A stretch of 64,000 nucleotides of DNA, taken from positions 62,001-126,000 of the forward strand of contig CACIRC010000002.1 in the NCBI GenBank assembly GCA_902588895.1. Reading direction: 5' to 3'. Of the stretch, positions 19,245 through 31,641 are shown in pieces. Each line of letters opens with the position of its first letter. Position 1 is the first letter of the stretch. Source of the DNA: an uncultured Pelagibacteraceae bacterium (GTDB taxonomy: Bacteria; Pseudomonadota; Alphaproteobacteria; Pelagibacterales; Pelagibacteraceae). Made by a program: the position numbers and the translations under genes. Under the pieces are notes generated by a model, which was given only the letters and a program-made list of their open reading frames with translations, made no database searches and was not told the DNA's origin.

Positions 19245-22097
19245 CTAAGCTAATAGAGGTTTTAAAAATTGACCGGTATAACTATCCTTAACTTTGCATA
19301 CTTCTTCAGGTTTTCCTTCGGCGACAATATTTCCACCTTTTACACCACCCTCAGGACCCATATCCACAATGTAATCTGCTGTTTTAATTACATCTAAATT
19401 ATGTTCAATGACAACTACTGTGTTCCCAAGTTTTACAAATGTATGAAGTATTTCTAAAAGTTTTTTAATATCATGTTGATGCAAACCTGTTGTTGGTTCA
19501 TCTAAAATATACATAGTTCTTCCTGTTGATCTTTTTGAAAGTTCTTTCGCAAGCTTAATTCGTTGCGCCTCACCTCCTGATAGTGTAGTTGCTTGTTGAC
19601 CAATTTTTATATATCCCAATCCAACTTTTTTAAGAGTTAACAATTTTGTTTTTATATTAGATATATTTTCAAAATACTCACACCCCTCATCAACAGACAT
19701 ATCTAAAACATCAGCAATACTTTTACCTTTAAATTTAATTTCTAAAGTTTCTCTATTGTACCTAGTACCCTTACATTCATCACACTGTATATAAACATCA
19801 GGTAAAAAATGCATTTCATATGTAATTACACCATCACCCTCACATGCCTCACATCTACCTCCTTTAACATTGAAAGAAAATCTTCCTGGTTTATACCCTC
19901 TTGTTTTGGACTCTGGCAGGCTTGTAAACCAATCTCTAATGGGTCCAAAGGCCCCTGTATATGTTGCTGGATTTGATCTAGGGGTTCTTCCAATAGGAGA
20001 TTGGTCAATATCAATTATTTTATCAATTAATTCTACGCCCTTATAACCTTTAAATGATTTAGGTGCTTTTCTTGCTTTATTATTTAAAGTTAAATTTAAA
20101 GCATGAAACAATGTTTGTAATATTAAGGTAGATTTTCCACTTCCAGAAACACCAGTAACACAGGTGAATGTTCCAGTTGGAATTTTAAGATTTACATTAT
20201 TTAAATTATTTCCACTTGCACCATTGATTTCTACAAATCTTCCATTTTTAGCTAAACGTCGTGATTTTGGAATTTCAATTGTTTTTTTATTTGCAAGATA
20301 TTGACCTGTAATACTATTTTTATCTTTTTTAATCTCATCATATGATCCTTGAGCTGTTATCTCGCCGCCATTACTTCCAGCTTCAGGTCCTAGATCAATA
20401 ATATGATCTGCATTTTCCATTGTCTCAGTGTCATGCTCTACAACAATAACAGTGTTACCTAGATCTCGTAATCTTTTTAGTGCATTAATCAGTTTAACGT
20501 TATCTTTTTGGTGTAATCCGATTGAAGGTTCATCCAAAACATATAAAACACCAGTTAATCCAGATCCAATCTGTGAAGCCAACCTTATTCTTTGAGCTTC
20601 ACCACCTGACAAAGTTCCAGACTCTCTAGACAATGTTAAATAATCTAGACCAACATTTAAAAGAAAATTTAATCTTTCATTGATTTCTTTTAGAACATGT
20701 TCAGCTATTTTAAATTGTCTTTTATCAAGGTTATTTTCTAAATTTTTAAACCATTCTGCTGCATCTAAAATAGATTTTTTTGTTACTTCACTAATATTAA
20801 GATCATTTATTTTTACACATAATGCTTCTTCTTTTAATCTATCACCATTACAGGCTTCACAGGCAGTGTCAGATTGATATTCAGCTATTGCTTCTCTTTT
20901 CCATTCGCTATCAGACTCTAAAAATCTTCGTTCAAGATTATTAATTACACCTTCAAAGGTTTTTTTATAAGAATATTTCTCGTATCCATCGTCATAATTA
21001 AATTTAATTTCATCTTCGTCTGAACCATAAAGAATAATATCTTTTATTTTTTTAGGTAATTTTTTCCATTTTTCATCTAAAGAAAAACCATAATGTTTAG
21101 CTAAAGATGCTAAAGTTTGAGCATAATATAATGTGGTTGATTTTGACCAAGGTTCTATTGCTCCATCTGCTAAGCTTTTTCTTTCATCAGGAACAACTAA
21201 ATTTGGATCAACATTTAACTTCATACCAATTCCTTCACACTCTTCACAAGCTCCATAGGGACTGTTAAATGAAAAAAGTCTTGGCTCAATTTCCTCAATT
21301 GTAAAACCACTCTCAGGGCATGCAAACTTTGTAGAGTAAATTAATTTTTCAATTTTTCTAAATTTTTGAGGAAGTGTTTCATCTTCATATTCTACAAAAA
21401 CTAAACCGTTAGCTAAATTTACCGCCGTTTCAATGCTTTCAGCTAATCTGTTGCCAAGTTTTGAATTTAAAACTATTCTATCTACTAAGACTGAAATATC
21501 ATGTTTAAGTTTTTTATCTAGATTAGGTGATTTTTCTATATCATATAGAACATTATCAATTTTAATTTTTCTAAACCCTCTTCTCTTGTAGCTTAAAATA
21601 TCTTTTTTATATTCACCTTTACGACCTCTTACTACTGGAGCGTAAATATATATTGTTGATTTTTTTGGTAATTTTTTAACTAAATCTACTATTTGTGTAA
21701 TTGTTTGAGAAGTTATTGGTTTACCTGTAAATGGTGAGTAGGGGATACCTGCTCTAGCGTATAACACTCTCATGTAATCATAAATTTCAGTTACAGTTGC
21801 AACAGTTGATCTTGGGTTTTTTGAGGTATTTTTTTGCTCTATTGCAATAGCTGGACTTAACCCTTCAATTAAATCAACATTTGGTTTTTTCATTTTATCT
21901 AAAAATTGACGTGCATAAGCAGACAAACTTTCCACATAACGTCTTTGACCTTCTGCATAGATAGTATCGAAAGCCAATGATGATTTTCCCGATCCTGATA
22001 GACCCGTTATGACCACAAATTTGTCTTTTGGAATCTCTACAGTAACATTCTTCAAATTATGTTCTTTAGCGCCCTTAATAACTATCTTTTTCATCAT
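19245..22097 (-). CDS. uvrA: Excinuclease ABC subunit A
   Basis: [28 protein letters not shown]; two ABC domains. Confidence 0.97.
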   Translation of the reverse strand: MMKKIVIKGAKEHNLKNVTVEIPKDKFVVITGLSGSGKSSLAFDTIYAEGQRRYVESLSAYARQFLDKMKKPNVDLIEGLSPAIAIEQKNTSKNPRSTVATVTEIYDYMRVLYARAGIPYSPFTGKPITSQTITQIVDLVKKLPKKSTIYIYAPVVRGRKGEYKKDILSYKRRGFRKIKIDNVLYDIEKSPNLDKKLKHDISVLVDRIVLNSKLGNRLAESIETAVNLANGLVFVEYEDETLPQKFRKIEKLIYSTKFACPESGFTIEEIEPRLFSFNSPYGACEECEGIGMKLNVDPNLVVPDERKSLADGAIEPWSKSTTLYYAQTLASLAKHYGFSLDEKWKKLPKKIKDIILYGSDEDEIKFNYDDGYEKYSYKKTFEGVINNLERRFLESDSEWKREAIAEYQSDTACEACNGDRLKEEALCVKINDLNISEVTKKSILDAAEWFKNLENNLDKRQFKIAEHVLKEINERLNFLLNVGLDYLTLSRESGTLSGGEAQRIRLASQIGSGLTGVLYVLDEPSIGLHQKDNVKLINALKRLRDLGNTVIVVEHDTETMENADHIIDLGPEAGSNGGEITAQGSYDEIKKDKNSITGQYLANKKTIEIPKSRRLAKNGRFVEINGASGNNLNNVNLKIPTGTFTCVTGVSGSGKSTLILQTLFHALNLTLNNKARKAPKSFKGYKGVELIDKIIDIDQSPIGRTPRSNPATYTGAFGPIRDWFTSLPESKTRGYKPGRFSFNVKGGRCEACEGDGVITYEMHFLPDVYIQCDECKGTRYNRETLEIKFKGKSIADVLDMSVDEGCEYFENISNIKTKLLTLKKVGLGYIKIGQQATTLSGGEAQRIKLAKELSKRSTGRTMYILDEPTTGLHQHDIKKLLEILHTFVKLGNTVVVIEHNLDVIKTADYIVDMGPEGGVKGGNIVAEGKPEEVCKVKDSYTGQFLKPLLA

Positions 22098-22185
22098 AAT
22101 TTTAGTTGCTTTAAATTAATAAAATTAATATTCAGAAGAATTGTGATATAATTCTAATTAACTAATTTAACAAATATTAAATATT

Positions 22186-22635
22186 ATGGCTGGAAGTTTA
22201 AATAAAGTATTATTAATTGGTCGTTTGGGCGCAGATCCTGAAATTAAGCAAATGGTTAATGGCAAAAGTGTTGCTAGATTAAGCCTTGCAACGAGTCAAT
22301 CCTGGAAAGATAAAAACACAGGTGAAAGAAAAGAAAAAACCGAGTGGCACCGTGTAGTTGTATTTAATGAAGGTTTAGTAAATGTCGTTCAACAATATTT
22401 AAAAAAAGGTGCTCAAGTTTATGTCGAAGGACAACTAACAACAAGAAAATGGAAAGATGAACAATCAGGGCAAGATAAATACTCCACTGAAATAGTTATA
22501 CAAGGATACAATTCTTCACTTACAATGTTGGGTGGAGGTAACTCTGGTGGTGGAATTCAAAATGACACAACTCAACAAAATAACGTTGAGGATTCTTCAC
22601 AAGTGTCAGATATGGATGATGAAATTCCATTTTAA
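22186..22635 (+). CDS. ssb: Single-stranded DNA-binding protein
   Basis: OB fold; C-terminal acidic tip DMDDEIPF. Confidence 0.95.
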   Translation: MAGSLNKVLLIGRLGADPEIKQMVNGKSVARLSLATSQSWKDKNTGERKEKTEWHRVVVFNEGLVNVVQQYLKKGAQVYVEGQLTTRKWKDEQSGQDKYSTEIVIQGYNSSLTMLGGGNSGGGIQNDTTQQNNVEDSSQVSDMDDEIPF

Positions 22636-22640
22636 TTTCT

Positions 22641-25220
22641 ATGAAAAATACTGAAGAGTTTAAAGATAAAAATATAAAATTAATCTCAATGCATGATGAG
22701 ATGAGTTCATCATATCTTTCTTATGCAATGAGCGTAATTGTAAGTCGTGCTCTTCCTGATGTAAGAGATGGATTAAAACCAGTTCATAGAAGAATTTTAT
22801 ATGCAATGTACAAAGGTGGATACGATTGGTCTAAACAATTTAGAAAATCTGCAAGAATAGTTGGAGACGTTATTGGTAAATATCACCCGCATGGTGATCA
22901 ATCTGTTTATGATGCTTTAGTTAGAATGGTGCAAGATTTCTCCATGAGTTTACCGTTAATTCAAGGCCAAGGAAATTTTGGTTCAATAGATGGCGATCCT
23001 GCTGCAGCAATGAGATATACCGAAACACGTTTGTCGAAAGTTTCTCAATTTCTGATTGATGATATTGAAAAAAATACAATTACTTTCAAAAGCAATTACG
23101 ATGAAACTGAGAAAGAACCTAGTGTTTTACCAGCACAGTATCCAAATTTATTAGTAAATGGAGCCGGTGGTATCGCTGTTGGAATGGCAACAAGTATACC
23201 TCCTCACAATTTAGGTGAAATTATTGATGGTACTTTGGCCTTAATAGATAATAAAGATATTAAAATTAGAGAGTTAATGAAACATATACCTGGTCCAGAT
23301 TTTCCAACTGGCGGTGTAATTATAGGTAAAGATATAATTAAACAAGGATATAACAACGGTAGAGGGTCCTTTAAGATAAGGGGTGAAATCTCAATTGAAC
23401 AACAAAAAAATGGTCGTGAAAGACTGGTAATAACTTCAATACCGTATCAAGTTAACAAATCTGTTTTAAACGAAAGGATTGCTCAGTTAGTAAGAGAAAA
23501 AAAGATAGAAGGTATAAGAGATATTCGTGACGAATCAAACAGAGAAGGTATTAGAGTAGCAATAGATTTAAGAAACGGTGTAGAACCAGAAACTATAAAG
23601 AGACAATTATATAAAAACACTCAAATAGAAAGTTCGTTTGGCTTTAATACTTTAGCTATTGTTGAGGGAAAACCTCAAACTTGTACTTTAAAAGATTTTT
23701 TATCTAATTTTTTAACTTTTAGAGAAGATGTAGTTATTAAGAAAACTAAATTTGATCTTCAAAAAGCTGAGGAACGAGCACATATATTAATCGGATTATC
23801 AGTGTCAGTTGAAAATCTAGATAAAATAATAAAAATTATTCGATCATCCAAAACACCTGATGATGCAAAAATATCAATTCTAAAAACTAAATGGAAAATA
23901 AATAAATCACAAAAATTAATTTCTTTAGTAGAGGGAAAAAAGGGTAAAAACAATTATTCTTTATCTGAGCCACAAGTTGTAGCTATTTTAGAATTAAGAC
24001 TTCAAAAATTAACTGCATTAGGAATAAATGAAATCGAGATCGAAATTAAAAAATTAGCTGAATTAATCACTAAATATAAAAAGATTATTTCTTCAAAAAA
24101 AGAACTTTTAAAAGTAATCAGTGAGGAATTAAAAAATATTAAAGAGAAATTTGCTATTCCTAGAAGAACTAAAATTATAGATGCTGTTTTAAATTACGAT
24201 ATTGAGGAAACTATCCAAAAACAATCAGTAATAATTACTGTTACACTACAAGGATATATAAAAAGAGGTTCCTTAGATGGAGTAAAAAAACAAAAAAGAG
24301 GTGGTAAGGGAAAATCAGGCATAACAACTAGAGATCAAGACTCAGTTGTTCAAACATTATCTGTAAATACTCATACTTCAGTTCTCTTCTTTTCTACTGA
24401 GGGTTTAGTTTACAAGATTAAAGCATGGAAAATTCCAGAGGGCTCATCATCGTCTAAAGGTAAGTCTTTATTTAATATTTTACCCTTAAAGAGTCACCAA
24501 GCAATAAGCTCAATTATGCCAATGCCTGAAGATGAAACAGACTTGAAAAATTATCAAATTATATTTGCTACTGCTCAAGGAAAAGTAAGAAAAAATAGTT
24601 TAGAAGATTTTTCATCAATCAACGCATCTGGAAAAATTGCAATGAAATTGGATAACAATGATAAAATTGTAGGTGTTAAAATTTGTAAAGATGATCAAGA
24701 TGTAATTTTAAGCACTAAATTTGGAAAATGTATTAGATTTGAAGCTAAAAAACTAAGAGTTTTTAAAGGCAGATCTTCTAAAGGAATTAAAGGAATAGAA
24801 TTAGCATCAAATGATCAAATAGTATCTTTATCAGTTATTGATAACGATAAAATTAATAAAAACGGAAAAAAATCAAAAGATGAAAAATCTGAATTAAAAG
24901 CACGAGAGAAATTTGTTTTATCAATAAGTGAGAATGGTTATGGTAAAAAGACCTCACATGCAGATTACAGAGTTACTAACAGAGGTGGAAAAGGCATTAT
25001 AGGAATAGTAAATTCACCAAGAAATGGAAATATTACTTCATCCTTCCCTGTTTTTGAAGGCGATGAAATTTTAATTTCTACGAACAAAGGTAGGGTTATA
25101 AGAGTTGCTGTTAAAGAAATTAGAACTGCAGGCAGAAATACCCAAGGTGTTAGAATAATTAAGTTATCTGGAGATGAAAAAGTTGTTTCAGCTATTAAAA
25201 TTGATGATAATTTAATTTAA
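22641..25220 (+). CDS. gyrA: DNA gyrase subunit A
   Basis: [40 protein letters not shown]. Confidence 0.93.
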   Translation: MKNTEEFKDKNIKLISMHDEMSSSYLSYAMSVIVSRALPDVRDGLKPVHRRILYAMYKGGYDWSKQFRKSARIVGDVIGKYHPHGDQSVYDALVRMVQDFSMSLPLIQGQGNFGSIDGDPAAAMRYTETRLSKVSQFLIDDIEKNTITFKSNYDETEKEPSVLPAQYPNLLVNGAGGIAVGMATSIPPHNLGEIIDGTLALIDNKDIKIRELMKHIPGPDFPTGGVIIGKDIIKQGYNNGRGSFKIRGEISIEQQKNGRERLVITSIPYQVNKSVLNERIAQLVREKKIEGIRDIRDESNREGIRVAIDLRNGVEPETIKRQLYKNTQIESSFGFNTLAIVEGKPQTCTLKDFLSNFLTFREDVVIKKTKFDLQKAEERAHILIGLSVSVENLDKIIKIIRSSKTPDDAKISILKTKWKINKSQKLISLVEGKKGKNNYSLSEPQVVAILELRLQKLTALGINEIEIEIKKLAELITKYKKIISSKKELLKVISEELKNIKEKFAIPRRTKIIDAVLNYDIEETIQKQSVIITVTLQGYIKRGSLDGVKKQKRGGKGKSGITTRDQDSVVQTLSVNTHTSVLFFSTEGLVYKIKAWKIPEGSSSSKGKSLFNILPLKSHQAISSIMPMPEDETDLKNYQIIFATAQGKVRKNSLEDFSSINASGKIAMKLDNNDKIVGVKICKDDQDVILSTKFGKCIRFEAKKLRVFKGRSSKGIKGIELASNDQIVSLSVIDNDKINKNGKKSKDEKSELKAREKFVLSISENGYGKKTSHADYRVTNRGGKGIIGIVNSPRNGNITSSFPVFEGDEILISTNKGRVIRVAVKEIRTAGRNTQGVRIIKLSGDEKVVSAIKIDDNLI

Positions 25221-25714
25221 TGAGTAAAATTGCAATTTATCCTGGAACATTTGATCCAATCACATTCGGACATATAGATGTAATAAAAAAATCATTAAAA
25301 CTATTCGATAAAGTAGTTGTAGGAGTTTCTGATGAAAGTAATAAAAATTATTTATTCAGCTCTGATGAAAGAATAGAAATAGTTAATAAAGCTTTATTTA
25401 AAGATCTAAAGTTAAATAGGAAAAAAATAAAAGTAGTATCATTTGGCTCTTTAACCACTGATTTATGTAAAAAATACAAATCAAACATTATTTTAAGAGG
25501 ATTGAGAGCTGTATCTGATTTTGAATATGAATTTCAATTGGCCGGTATGAATAGAAAATTGAATCAAAATATTGAAACAATTTTTTTAATGTCTGATATA
25601 GAAAATCAAATTATTTCATCTAAATTTGTAAAAGAGATTGTTAAATTAAAAGGTGATATTAAAAAATTTACCACCAAAAGTACGATCAAATCTTTAAAAG
25701 AGAAATATGAATAA
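25220..25714 (+). CDS. coaD: Phosphopantetheine adenylyltransferase
   Basis: YPGTFDPITFGHIDVI. Confidence 0.95.
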   Translation: MSKIAIYPGTFDPITFGHIDVIKKSLKLFDKVVVGVSDESNKNYLFSSDERIEIVNKALFKDLKLNRKKIKVVSFGSLTTDLCKKYKSNIILRGLRAVSDFEYEFQLAGMNRKLNQNIETIFLMSDIENQIISSKFVKEIVKLKGDIKKFTTKSTIKSLKEKYE

Positions 25715-26267
25715 AATTTTTATTAAAATACTTATTTTGTTTTTTTTTATTACAAATCAATCAATAGCTAAGGAGAATATAATGATGTTAAAATTAAAAG
25801 ATGGTGACGTTAAAATTGAATTGTTTGAGGATGTTGCGCCAAATCATGTTAAAAGAATTAAGGAATTAGCAAATAGTGGTAAATATGATAACGTTGTTTT
25901 TCACAGAGTTATTGATGGATTTATGGCTCAAACAGGTGATGTAAAATTTGGAAATTCAGAATCAAAAGATTTTGATCTTAGAAGAGCTGGTATGGGTGGA
26001 TCAGATTTTCCTGATTTAGAGCAAGAATTCAATAGTTTGCCACATGATAGAGGAACTTTATCAATGGCTAGATCTCAAGACCCAAATAGTGCAAATAGTC
26101 AATTTTTTATTTGTTTTCAACCAGCTCCATTTTTGGATCGACAATATACAGTCTTTGGAAAAGTGATTGAGGGTATGGAATTTGTAGATAAAATAAAAAG
26201 AGGTGATCAAAACAATAACGGAGCTGTAACTGATCCTGATAAGATTATTAGTTTCAAATCCCAATAA
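25707..26267 (+). CDS. Peptidyl-prolyl cis-trans isomerase, cyclophilin type, signal peptide
   Basis: VVFHRVIDGFMAQTGD, ANSQFFICF. Confidence 0.92.
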   Translation: MNKIFIKILILFFFITNQSIAKENIMMLKLKDGDVKIELFEDVAPNHVKRIKELANSGKYDNVVFHRVIDGFMAQTGDVKFGNSESKDFDLRRAGMGGSDFPDLEQEFNSLPHDRGTLSMARSQDPNSANSQFFICFQPAPFLDRQYTVFGKVIEGMEFVDKIKRGDQNNNGAVTDPDKIISFKSQ

Positions 26268-26275
26268 ATTTTTTA

Positions 26276-27388
26276 ATGGCATTAAAAAAATTTGCCTTTA
26301 ACGTTTTAAAAAAAGATAAATTTGCTAGATGTGGTTTAATTGAGACACATCGTGGAAATATACAAACTCCAGCGTTTATGCCTGTTGGAACTCAAGCTAC
26401 TGTAAAAGCTTGTACGATAGATGATATAAAAAAAACTGGATCAGAAATAATACTTTCAAACACATATCATTTAATGATACGCCCAGGTGTTGAAAGAATT
26501 AAATCTGCTGGTGGTCTCCATGAATTTATGAATTGTGATTTACCTATTTTAACTGATTCTGGTGGATTTCAAGTTATGTCTTTGTCAAAATTAAATAAAA
26601 TTGATAGAGAGAAGGGCGCTATATTTAATTCTCATGTTGATGGAAAAAAATTTTATTTAAGCCCAGAAGAAAGCATTAGAATACAATTAGGTTTAAATTC
26701 TGATATCGTAATGATTATGGATGAATGTCCAAAAAAAACAGATGATTATCAACTAATAAAAAAATCCATGGATCTTTCTCTCTATTGGGCTGAAAGATCA
26801 AAAAAAGCATTTGGCAACAATCCTCATAAAGCTTTATTTGGTATTGTTCAGGGTGGTTTGTTCAAAGATCTGAGGCTCATATCGTTAAGAGAACTTATGA
26901 AAATTGGTTTTGATGGATATGCGATTGGTGGTTTAGCAGTTGGTGAGACTCAGAAAGAAATGTTTTCAACCTTAGATGATATTAAAGAATTTTTACCAAC
27001 TGAAAAACCTCATTATTTGATGGGTGTTGGAACGCCATCTGATATATTGGGCGCAGTAAAAAGAGGTGTCGATATGTTTGATTGTGTTCTACCAACAAGA
27101 TCTGGAAGAACAGGTTTGGCTTTTACTTGGCAAGGGAGAATCAATATCAAAAATAATAAATATCAAACTGATAATACGCCCCTAGACCCTGATTGTGACA
27201 ATTTAAATTTGAATAGGTATTCAAAAAACTATTTAAATCACTTATTTAATACAAATGAAATTTTAGCATCTATGCTGCTTAGTCTTCATAATATTAATTT
27301 TTATCAAGAATTAATGGCTTCAATTAGAAATAATATTAATGAAGGCACTTTCGATCAATTTCATGATAAATACATTGATAAGTTGTAA
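26276..27388 (+). CDS. tgt: Queuine tRNA-ribosyltransferase
   Basis: LTDSGGFQVMSL, FGIVQGG. Confidence 0.96.
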   Translation: MALKKFAFNVLKKDKFARCGLIETHRGNIQTPAFMPVGTQATVKACTIDDIKKTGSEIILSNTYHLMIRPGVERIKSAGGLHEFMNCDLPILTDSGGFQVMSLSKLNKIDREKGAIFNSHVDGKKFYLSPEESIRIQLGLNSDIVMIMDECPKKTDDYQLIKKSMDLSLYWAERSKKAFGNNPHKALFGIVQGGLFKDLRLISLRELMKIGFDGYAIGGLAVGETQKEMFSTLDDIKEFLPTEKPHYLMGVGTPSDILGAVKRGVDMFDCVLPTRSGRTGLAFTWQGRINIKNNKYQTDNTPLDPDCDNLNLNRYSKNYLNHLFNTNEILASMLLSLHNINFYQELMASIRNNINEGTFDQFHDKYIDKL

Positions 27389-27473
27389 CAGCTATAGTTT
27401 TTTTGGTTCAAATTGACATTTGAAAAAATAGAATAATTCTGTATATAACAAATATTCAATTTGAATAATTTGG

Positions 27474-27549
<76 letters not shown>

Positions 27550-27558
27550 TTAATTGAA

Positions 27559-28386
27559 TTAGCTAATATCTAATGGAGGATAATCTAAAATAACTCCATT
27601 CATTTTTTCATTTAAATCTTTTATTCTATTATTTGATGAAGGATGAGTACTCATGAATTCCGGTGGTTCCTTACCCTTATTAAGTTCTCTCATTCTTTCC
27701 CAAATCTTAACTGTTTCACGAATGTCATATCCTGATAGAGATGAAAAAATCATTCCTAAATAATCTGCTTCACTTTCTTGTTGTCTGTTAAAAGGATTTA
27801 ATAAGCCTATTTGAGTTATTAAACCCACAGTATTCATCCCTGTAGTTCTATTTACTTGAGATAGTTTTCCACCACTAAAAATGTCAATTAATTGAGCGCT
27901 TGTATTAACAAGAGTTGCTCTGCTTGCTCTTTCAACAGAATGTTTTGCAACGGCGTGAGCTATTTCATGTCCCATCACAGCAGCTAATCCATCAGTATTT
28001 TTAGTTGCCTCTAGTATACCTGTATAAACCGCTATCTTGCCTCCAGGCATGCACCACGCGTTTCTCACTTTTTTTCTATCAATTAATATATATTCCCATT
28101 CAAAATTTAGAGTAGGGTCTTCTAACCCAGCTCTATAAAAATATTCCGAAATTGAGTTTTCCATTTTTTTTCCAATTTCTTTGATTTCATTTAGGGTTTT
28201 TGTGTCATCACTCATTTTTTCTTTTTCTTTTATTTTTTCATAAATTGCAGCTGCCTGAGCATTTAGTTTTGCCTCAGAAACAATTTTTAATTGTTTTCTG
28301 TCAGTTATAGGTGCAGTGGTACAAGAAGATAGTAATAAACTTCCACATCCACAACTCATATAAGATAAGAATTTTCTTCTATTCAT
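27559..28386 (-). CDS. M48-family metallopeptidase, lipoprotein
   Basis: LLLSSC lipobox; VMGHEIAHAVAKHS; ESEADYLG. Confidence 0.88.
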   Translation of the reverse strand: MNRRKFLSYMSCGCGSLLLSSCTTAPITDRKQLKIVSEAKLNAQAAAIYEKIKEKEKMSDDTKTLNEIKEIGKKMENSISEYFYRAGLEDPTLNFEWEYILIDRKKVRNAWCMPGGKIAVYTGILEATKNTDGLAAVMGHEIAHAVAKHSVERASRATLVNTSAQLIDIFSGGKLSQVNRTTGMNTVGLITQIGLLNPFNRQQESEADYLGMIFSSLSGYDIRETVKIWERMRELNKGKEPPEFMSTHPSSNNRIKDLNEKMNGVILDYPPLDIS

Positions 28387-28498
28387 AACTATAAAATTTG
28401 ATAATACTAGTTTAACATGAATCTTAATAATAAAATATTAATAGTATTATTTATTATTTCAATATTGTTTGTAATTTACGCAAGTTACAGTTAATTTT

Positions 28499-29116
28499 AT
28501 GGCAAAAAAAAGTACAAAAAAATCTTTATCTTTAACTCTTAGAAACTATTTTATTACTGGTGTTGTTGTTTTAATACCAATAGGTTTCACCCTATATTTA
28601 ACTAAAATTTTAATAGGAATATCTTCAAATCTAATTCCAAAAAATATTAATCCAAATAGTTATTTACCTTTCAATATTCCTGGCGCTGAAATTGTAATTT
28701 CAATTTTTCTTATTACTATTGTTGGTGGCCTGTCTTTATCATTTTTAGGAAGAAGAATTCTAAAATTAATTGACGATTTATTTAAAAGAATTCCTTTTTT
28801 AAGAACTGTTTATTCAGCAATTGTTCAAATGACTGAAACTTTTTCAAAAAAAGATGATGGTAAAAAGAGTGTTGTTTTAATTGAATATCCCAGAAAAGGA
28901 GTTTGGGCAGTGGGATTTGCAACAAAAGAAAATAAAGGAGAGATGGCAGAAAAAACAGGAAAAAATTTAATTAATGTTTTTGTTCCAACAACACCAAATC
29001 CAACCAGTGGTTTTTTATTAATGTTCCCAGTTGAGGATGTTATATATTTAAACATGTCTTTCGAAGAGGCTTCTAAATTCATAGTATCAGCAGGCACTTC
29101 AACTAAAAAATCTTAG
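28499..29116 (+). CDS. DUF502 family membrane protein
   Basis: FITGVVVLIPIGFTLYL; RKGVWAVGFAT; FVPTTPNPTSGFLL. Confidence 0.85.
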   Translation: MAKKSTKKSLSLTLRNYFITGVVVLIPIGFTLYLTKILIGISSNLIPKNINPNSYLPFNIPGAEIVISIFLITIVGGLSLSFLGRRILKLIDDLFKRIPFLRTVYSAIVQMTETFSKKDDGKKSVVLIEYPRKGVWAVGFATKENKGEMAEKTGKNLINVFVPTTPNPTSGFLLMFPVEDVIYLNMSFEEASKFIVSAGTSTKKS

Positions 29117-31164
29117 GCAATATCATTAATTATATCAGCTCTATCGTACAATTTTATCAAAGGTTTGAATTTACTTATATCTTCATTTGATTTTTCTATT
29201 CTTCTCATTTCCTTTTCAGCTAATAAGAAAAGATCACTATTCTGAATTGGATCTGCTAACTTAAAATTTTTTACACCACTTTGTTTAAACCCCAAAATAT
29301 CCCCAAAACCTCGTAATTTCATATCTTCTTCAGATATTAAGAAACCATCATTAGTGTCTTTTAAAATTTTTATTCTTTTTTTTGCATTTTCGCTTAGATT
29401 TGATTTAAACATTAATATGCATGTAGAGTCTTTATCTCCACGGCCAACTCTACCCCTTAATTGATGAAGTTGAGATAAACCAAATTTATTAGCATTTTCA
29501 ATTACAATCGTATTTGCATTTGGAAAATCTATCCCAACCTCAATAATCGTTGTAGAAACCAAAATCTTAAATTTATTATTTAAAAAATTGTTTAGTATTT
29601 CATTTTTTTCATCTACATCAGTTTTTCCATGAAGCAAACAAACTTGATTTGGAAACTTGCTTTCTAAAAATTTATATTTTTTTACAGCTGATGAGTGATC
29701 CAATTTTTTAGATTCTTCAATTAATGGACAAACCCAAAAAATTTGATTTCCTAAGTTAATTTCTTTTTTTATAAATTTTAAAACATCTTCAATTTTAATC
29801 TCTAATTTACTATATGTTTTAATTGGTTTTCTATTTTTAGGTTTTTCTCTAATTATTGAAATATCCATATCACCATAAATTGTCATTGTTAGAGTTCTGG
29901 GTATAGGTGTTGCTGTCATTAATAATACATCACAATTTGATCCACCTTTGTCTGACAATTTTTTTCTTTGATTCACTCCAAACTTATGTTGTTCATCTAT
30001 AATTATTAATCCTAATTTTTTGAAAATTACTTTTTTTTGAAAAATAGCGTGTGTACCAAAAATAATATCAATTTTATTATTTTCTAATCTTTGAAGTATT
30101 TCTTTTTTTACCTTGTATTCTGATTTTCCAGAAATTAGAGCTATATTTATATTTTTAGGAAATAATTTTTTTGCCAGATTAAAATGTTGTCTTGCAAGAA
30201 TTTCTGTAGGAGCCATAAAAGCAACCTGGAAACCAGAATTTATACTATTTATTGCTGCTAAAAGAGACACTATTGTTTTTCCACTACCAACGTCTCCTTG
30301 CAAAAGTCTAAACATTTTAGTTGGTGAACTTAAGTCTTTGTTTATTTCGTTAAGTGATTTTTGTTGATCATCGGTAAGAGAAAAATCCAATTTATCAATT
30401 ATAGAATTTTGTTTATTTAAATTAATAATTTTATTTTTTTTTTTTATTTTTCTAATTTTTTTTCTTATTTCAGAATTAACAAGAAATGTTGAAAATATTT
30501 CATCAAAAGCAAGTCTTTGATAGAAATTTGATTTATAATTTCCAATATTTTCAGGTTTGTGCAGTTCTTTAATTGAGCTATTCCAACTTATATTTTTAAA
30601 TTTAGATAAAATACTTTTAGAGTGCCATTCATTAAAAACTGGTAAATTATTGATTATTTGATTTAAGATTTTATTATATATTTTTTCAGAAATACCCTCA
30701 GTTAATGAGTATTTATTATGAGTTTGCTTGATTAAATAAGAATCCTCAGAAACATATTTTGGATTTGTAATTTGGTATTTATTCCTAAAATGACCTATTT
30801 TACCACTAACAGTAATTTCTTTTCCTAATGGAAGTATTTTTTTTATGTATCCTTCATAACTATTAAAAAAAATAAAATCTATTTCACCAGTTTCATCACT
30901 ACACAAAACTCTATTTGGTAATTTCCTTATCCGCGGGAAGTTATACTTTTGAGGAATTATAGTTACTGTTTGTATTTTACCAATTTTTAAATCTTTTATT
31001 TTTGATGACAAGCTTCTATCTGTATAAGATTTTGGAAGTTTCCATAGTAAATCAAATAAATTATTAATATTTTTCTTCTTTAATAAATTTTTTGTTTTAG
31101 TTCCTACACCTTTTAAAGAACTTAAATCTGACAATAAATATTCATAATTTGTTTTATTATTCAT
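29113..31164 (-). CDS. recG: ATP-dependent DNA helicase RecG
   Basis: LLQGDVGSGKTIVSLLA, DEQHKFGV, LRGRVGRG. Confidence 0.96.
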   Translation of the reverse strand: MNNKTNYEYLLSDLSSLKGVGTKTKNLLKKKNINNLFDLLWKLPKSYTDRSLSSKIKDLKIGKIQTVTIIPQKYNFPRIRKLPNRVLCSDETGEIDFIFFNSYEGYIKKILPLGKEITVSGKIGHFRNKYQITNPKYVSEDSYLIKQTHNKYSLTEGISEKIYNKILNQIINNLPVFNEWHSKSILSKFKNISWNSSIKELHKPENIGNYKSNFYQRLAFDEIFSTFLVNSEIRKKIRKIKKKNKIINLNKQNSIIDKLDFSLTDDQQKSLNEINKDLSSPTKMFRLLQGDVGSGKTIVSLLAAINSINSGFQVAFMAPTEILARQHFNLAKKLFPKNINIALISGKSEYKVKKEILQRLENNKIDIIFGTHAIFQKKVIFKKLGLIIIDEQHKFGVNQRKKLSDKGGSNCDVLLMTATPIPRTLTMTIYGDMDISIIREKPKNRKPIKTYSKLEIKIEDVLKFIKKEINLGNQIFWVCPLIEESKKLDHSSAVKKYKFLESKFPNQVCLLHGKTDVDEKNEILNNFLNNKFKILVSTTIIEVGIDFPNANTIVIENANKFGLSQLHQLRGRVGRGDKDSTCILMFKSNLSENAKKRIKILKDTNDGFLISEEDMKLRGFGDILGFKQSGVKNFKLADPIQNSDLFLLAEKEMRRIEKSNEDISKFKPLIKLYDRADIINDIA

Positions 31165-31189
31165 TAACTACTAATATATTCTAATTATT

Positions 31190-31453
31190 ATGATCAATAT
31201 AGATGAATTAAAAAAAAAAATTATTTACCGATCTAATTATAGAGGCACAAAAGAAATGGATAATCTTTTAGGTGCATTTACAAAAAAATATATAAATAAT
31301 TTAAATGAGAATGATCTTCTTGATTTAGAAAAACTACTGAATATAGATGACACTAATTTGTATAATTTTTACAATGGTTTTAAAACCGATTTTGAATTTG
31401 AAAATAATAATATCAATTTCTTATATAAAAATTTTAACTATGCACAAAAATGA
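31190..31453 (+). CDS. sdhE: SdhE-like FAD assembly factor
   Basis: IYRSNYRGTKEMDNLLGAF motif; 87 aa. Confidence 0.85.
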   Translation: MINIDELKKKIIYRSNYRGTKEMDNLLGAFTKKYINNLNENDLLDLEKLLNIDDTNLYNFYNGFKTDFEFENNNINFLYKNFNYAQK

Positions 31454-31543
31454 TGGCGGAGAGACTGGGATTCGAACCCAGGAAAGAGTTGCCCCTTTGC
31501 CGGTTTTCAAGACCGGTGCTTTCAACCACTCAGCCATCTCTCC
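31454..31543 (-). tRNA. tRNA-Ser(TGA)
   Basis: Reverse complement GGAGAGATGGCTGAGTGGTTGAAAGCACCGGTCTTGAAAACCGGCAAAGGGGCAACTCTTTCCTGGGTTCGAATCCCAGTCTCTCCGCCA. Confidence 0.96.
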
Positions 31544-31552
31544 GTGAGCAAG
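31505..31552. repeat. att1: left boundary of element A (inside tRNA-Ser)
   Basis: tttcaagaccggtgctttcaaccactcagccatctctccgtgagcaag; repeated at 40511 and 55213. Confidence 0.95.
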
Positions 31553-31581
31553 TAAATACAAGGCTTATTGAATCTTTTCAA
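31553..31581 (-). promoter_or_regulatory. Putative sigma70 promoter in element A driving tRNA-Ser
   Basis: Reverse strand TTGAAA-N17-TATTTA ending about 9 bp upstream of the tRNA 5' end. Confidence 0.55.
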
Positions 31582-31619
31582 CTTAAAAGACACATTAAAA
31601 AAAAATTTTTTTATTGCTT

Positions 31620-31641
31620 GTCTCAAGTTTGTCTCAAGTTT
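31620..31641. repeat. Putative integrase arm-type sites, element A left end
   Basis: gtctcaagttt gtctcaagttt, perfect tandem 11-mer, starts 68 bp after the end of att1. Confidence 0.7.
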
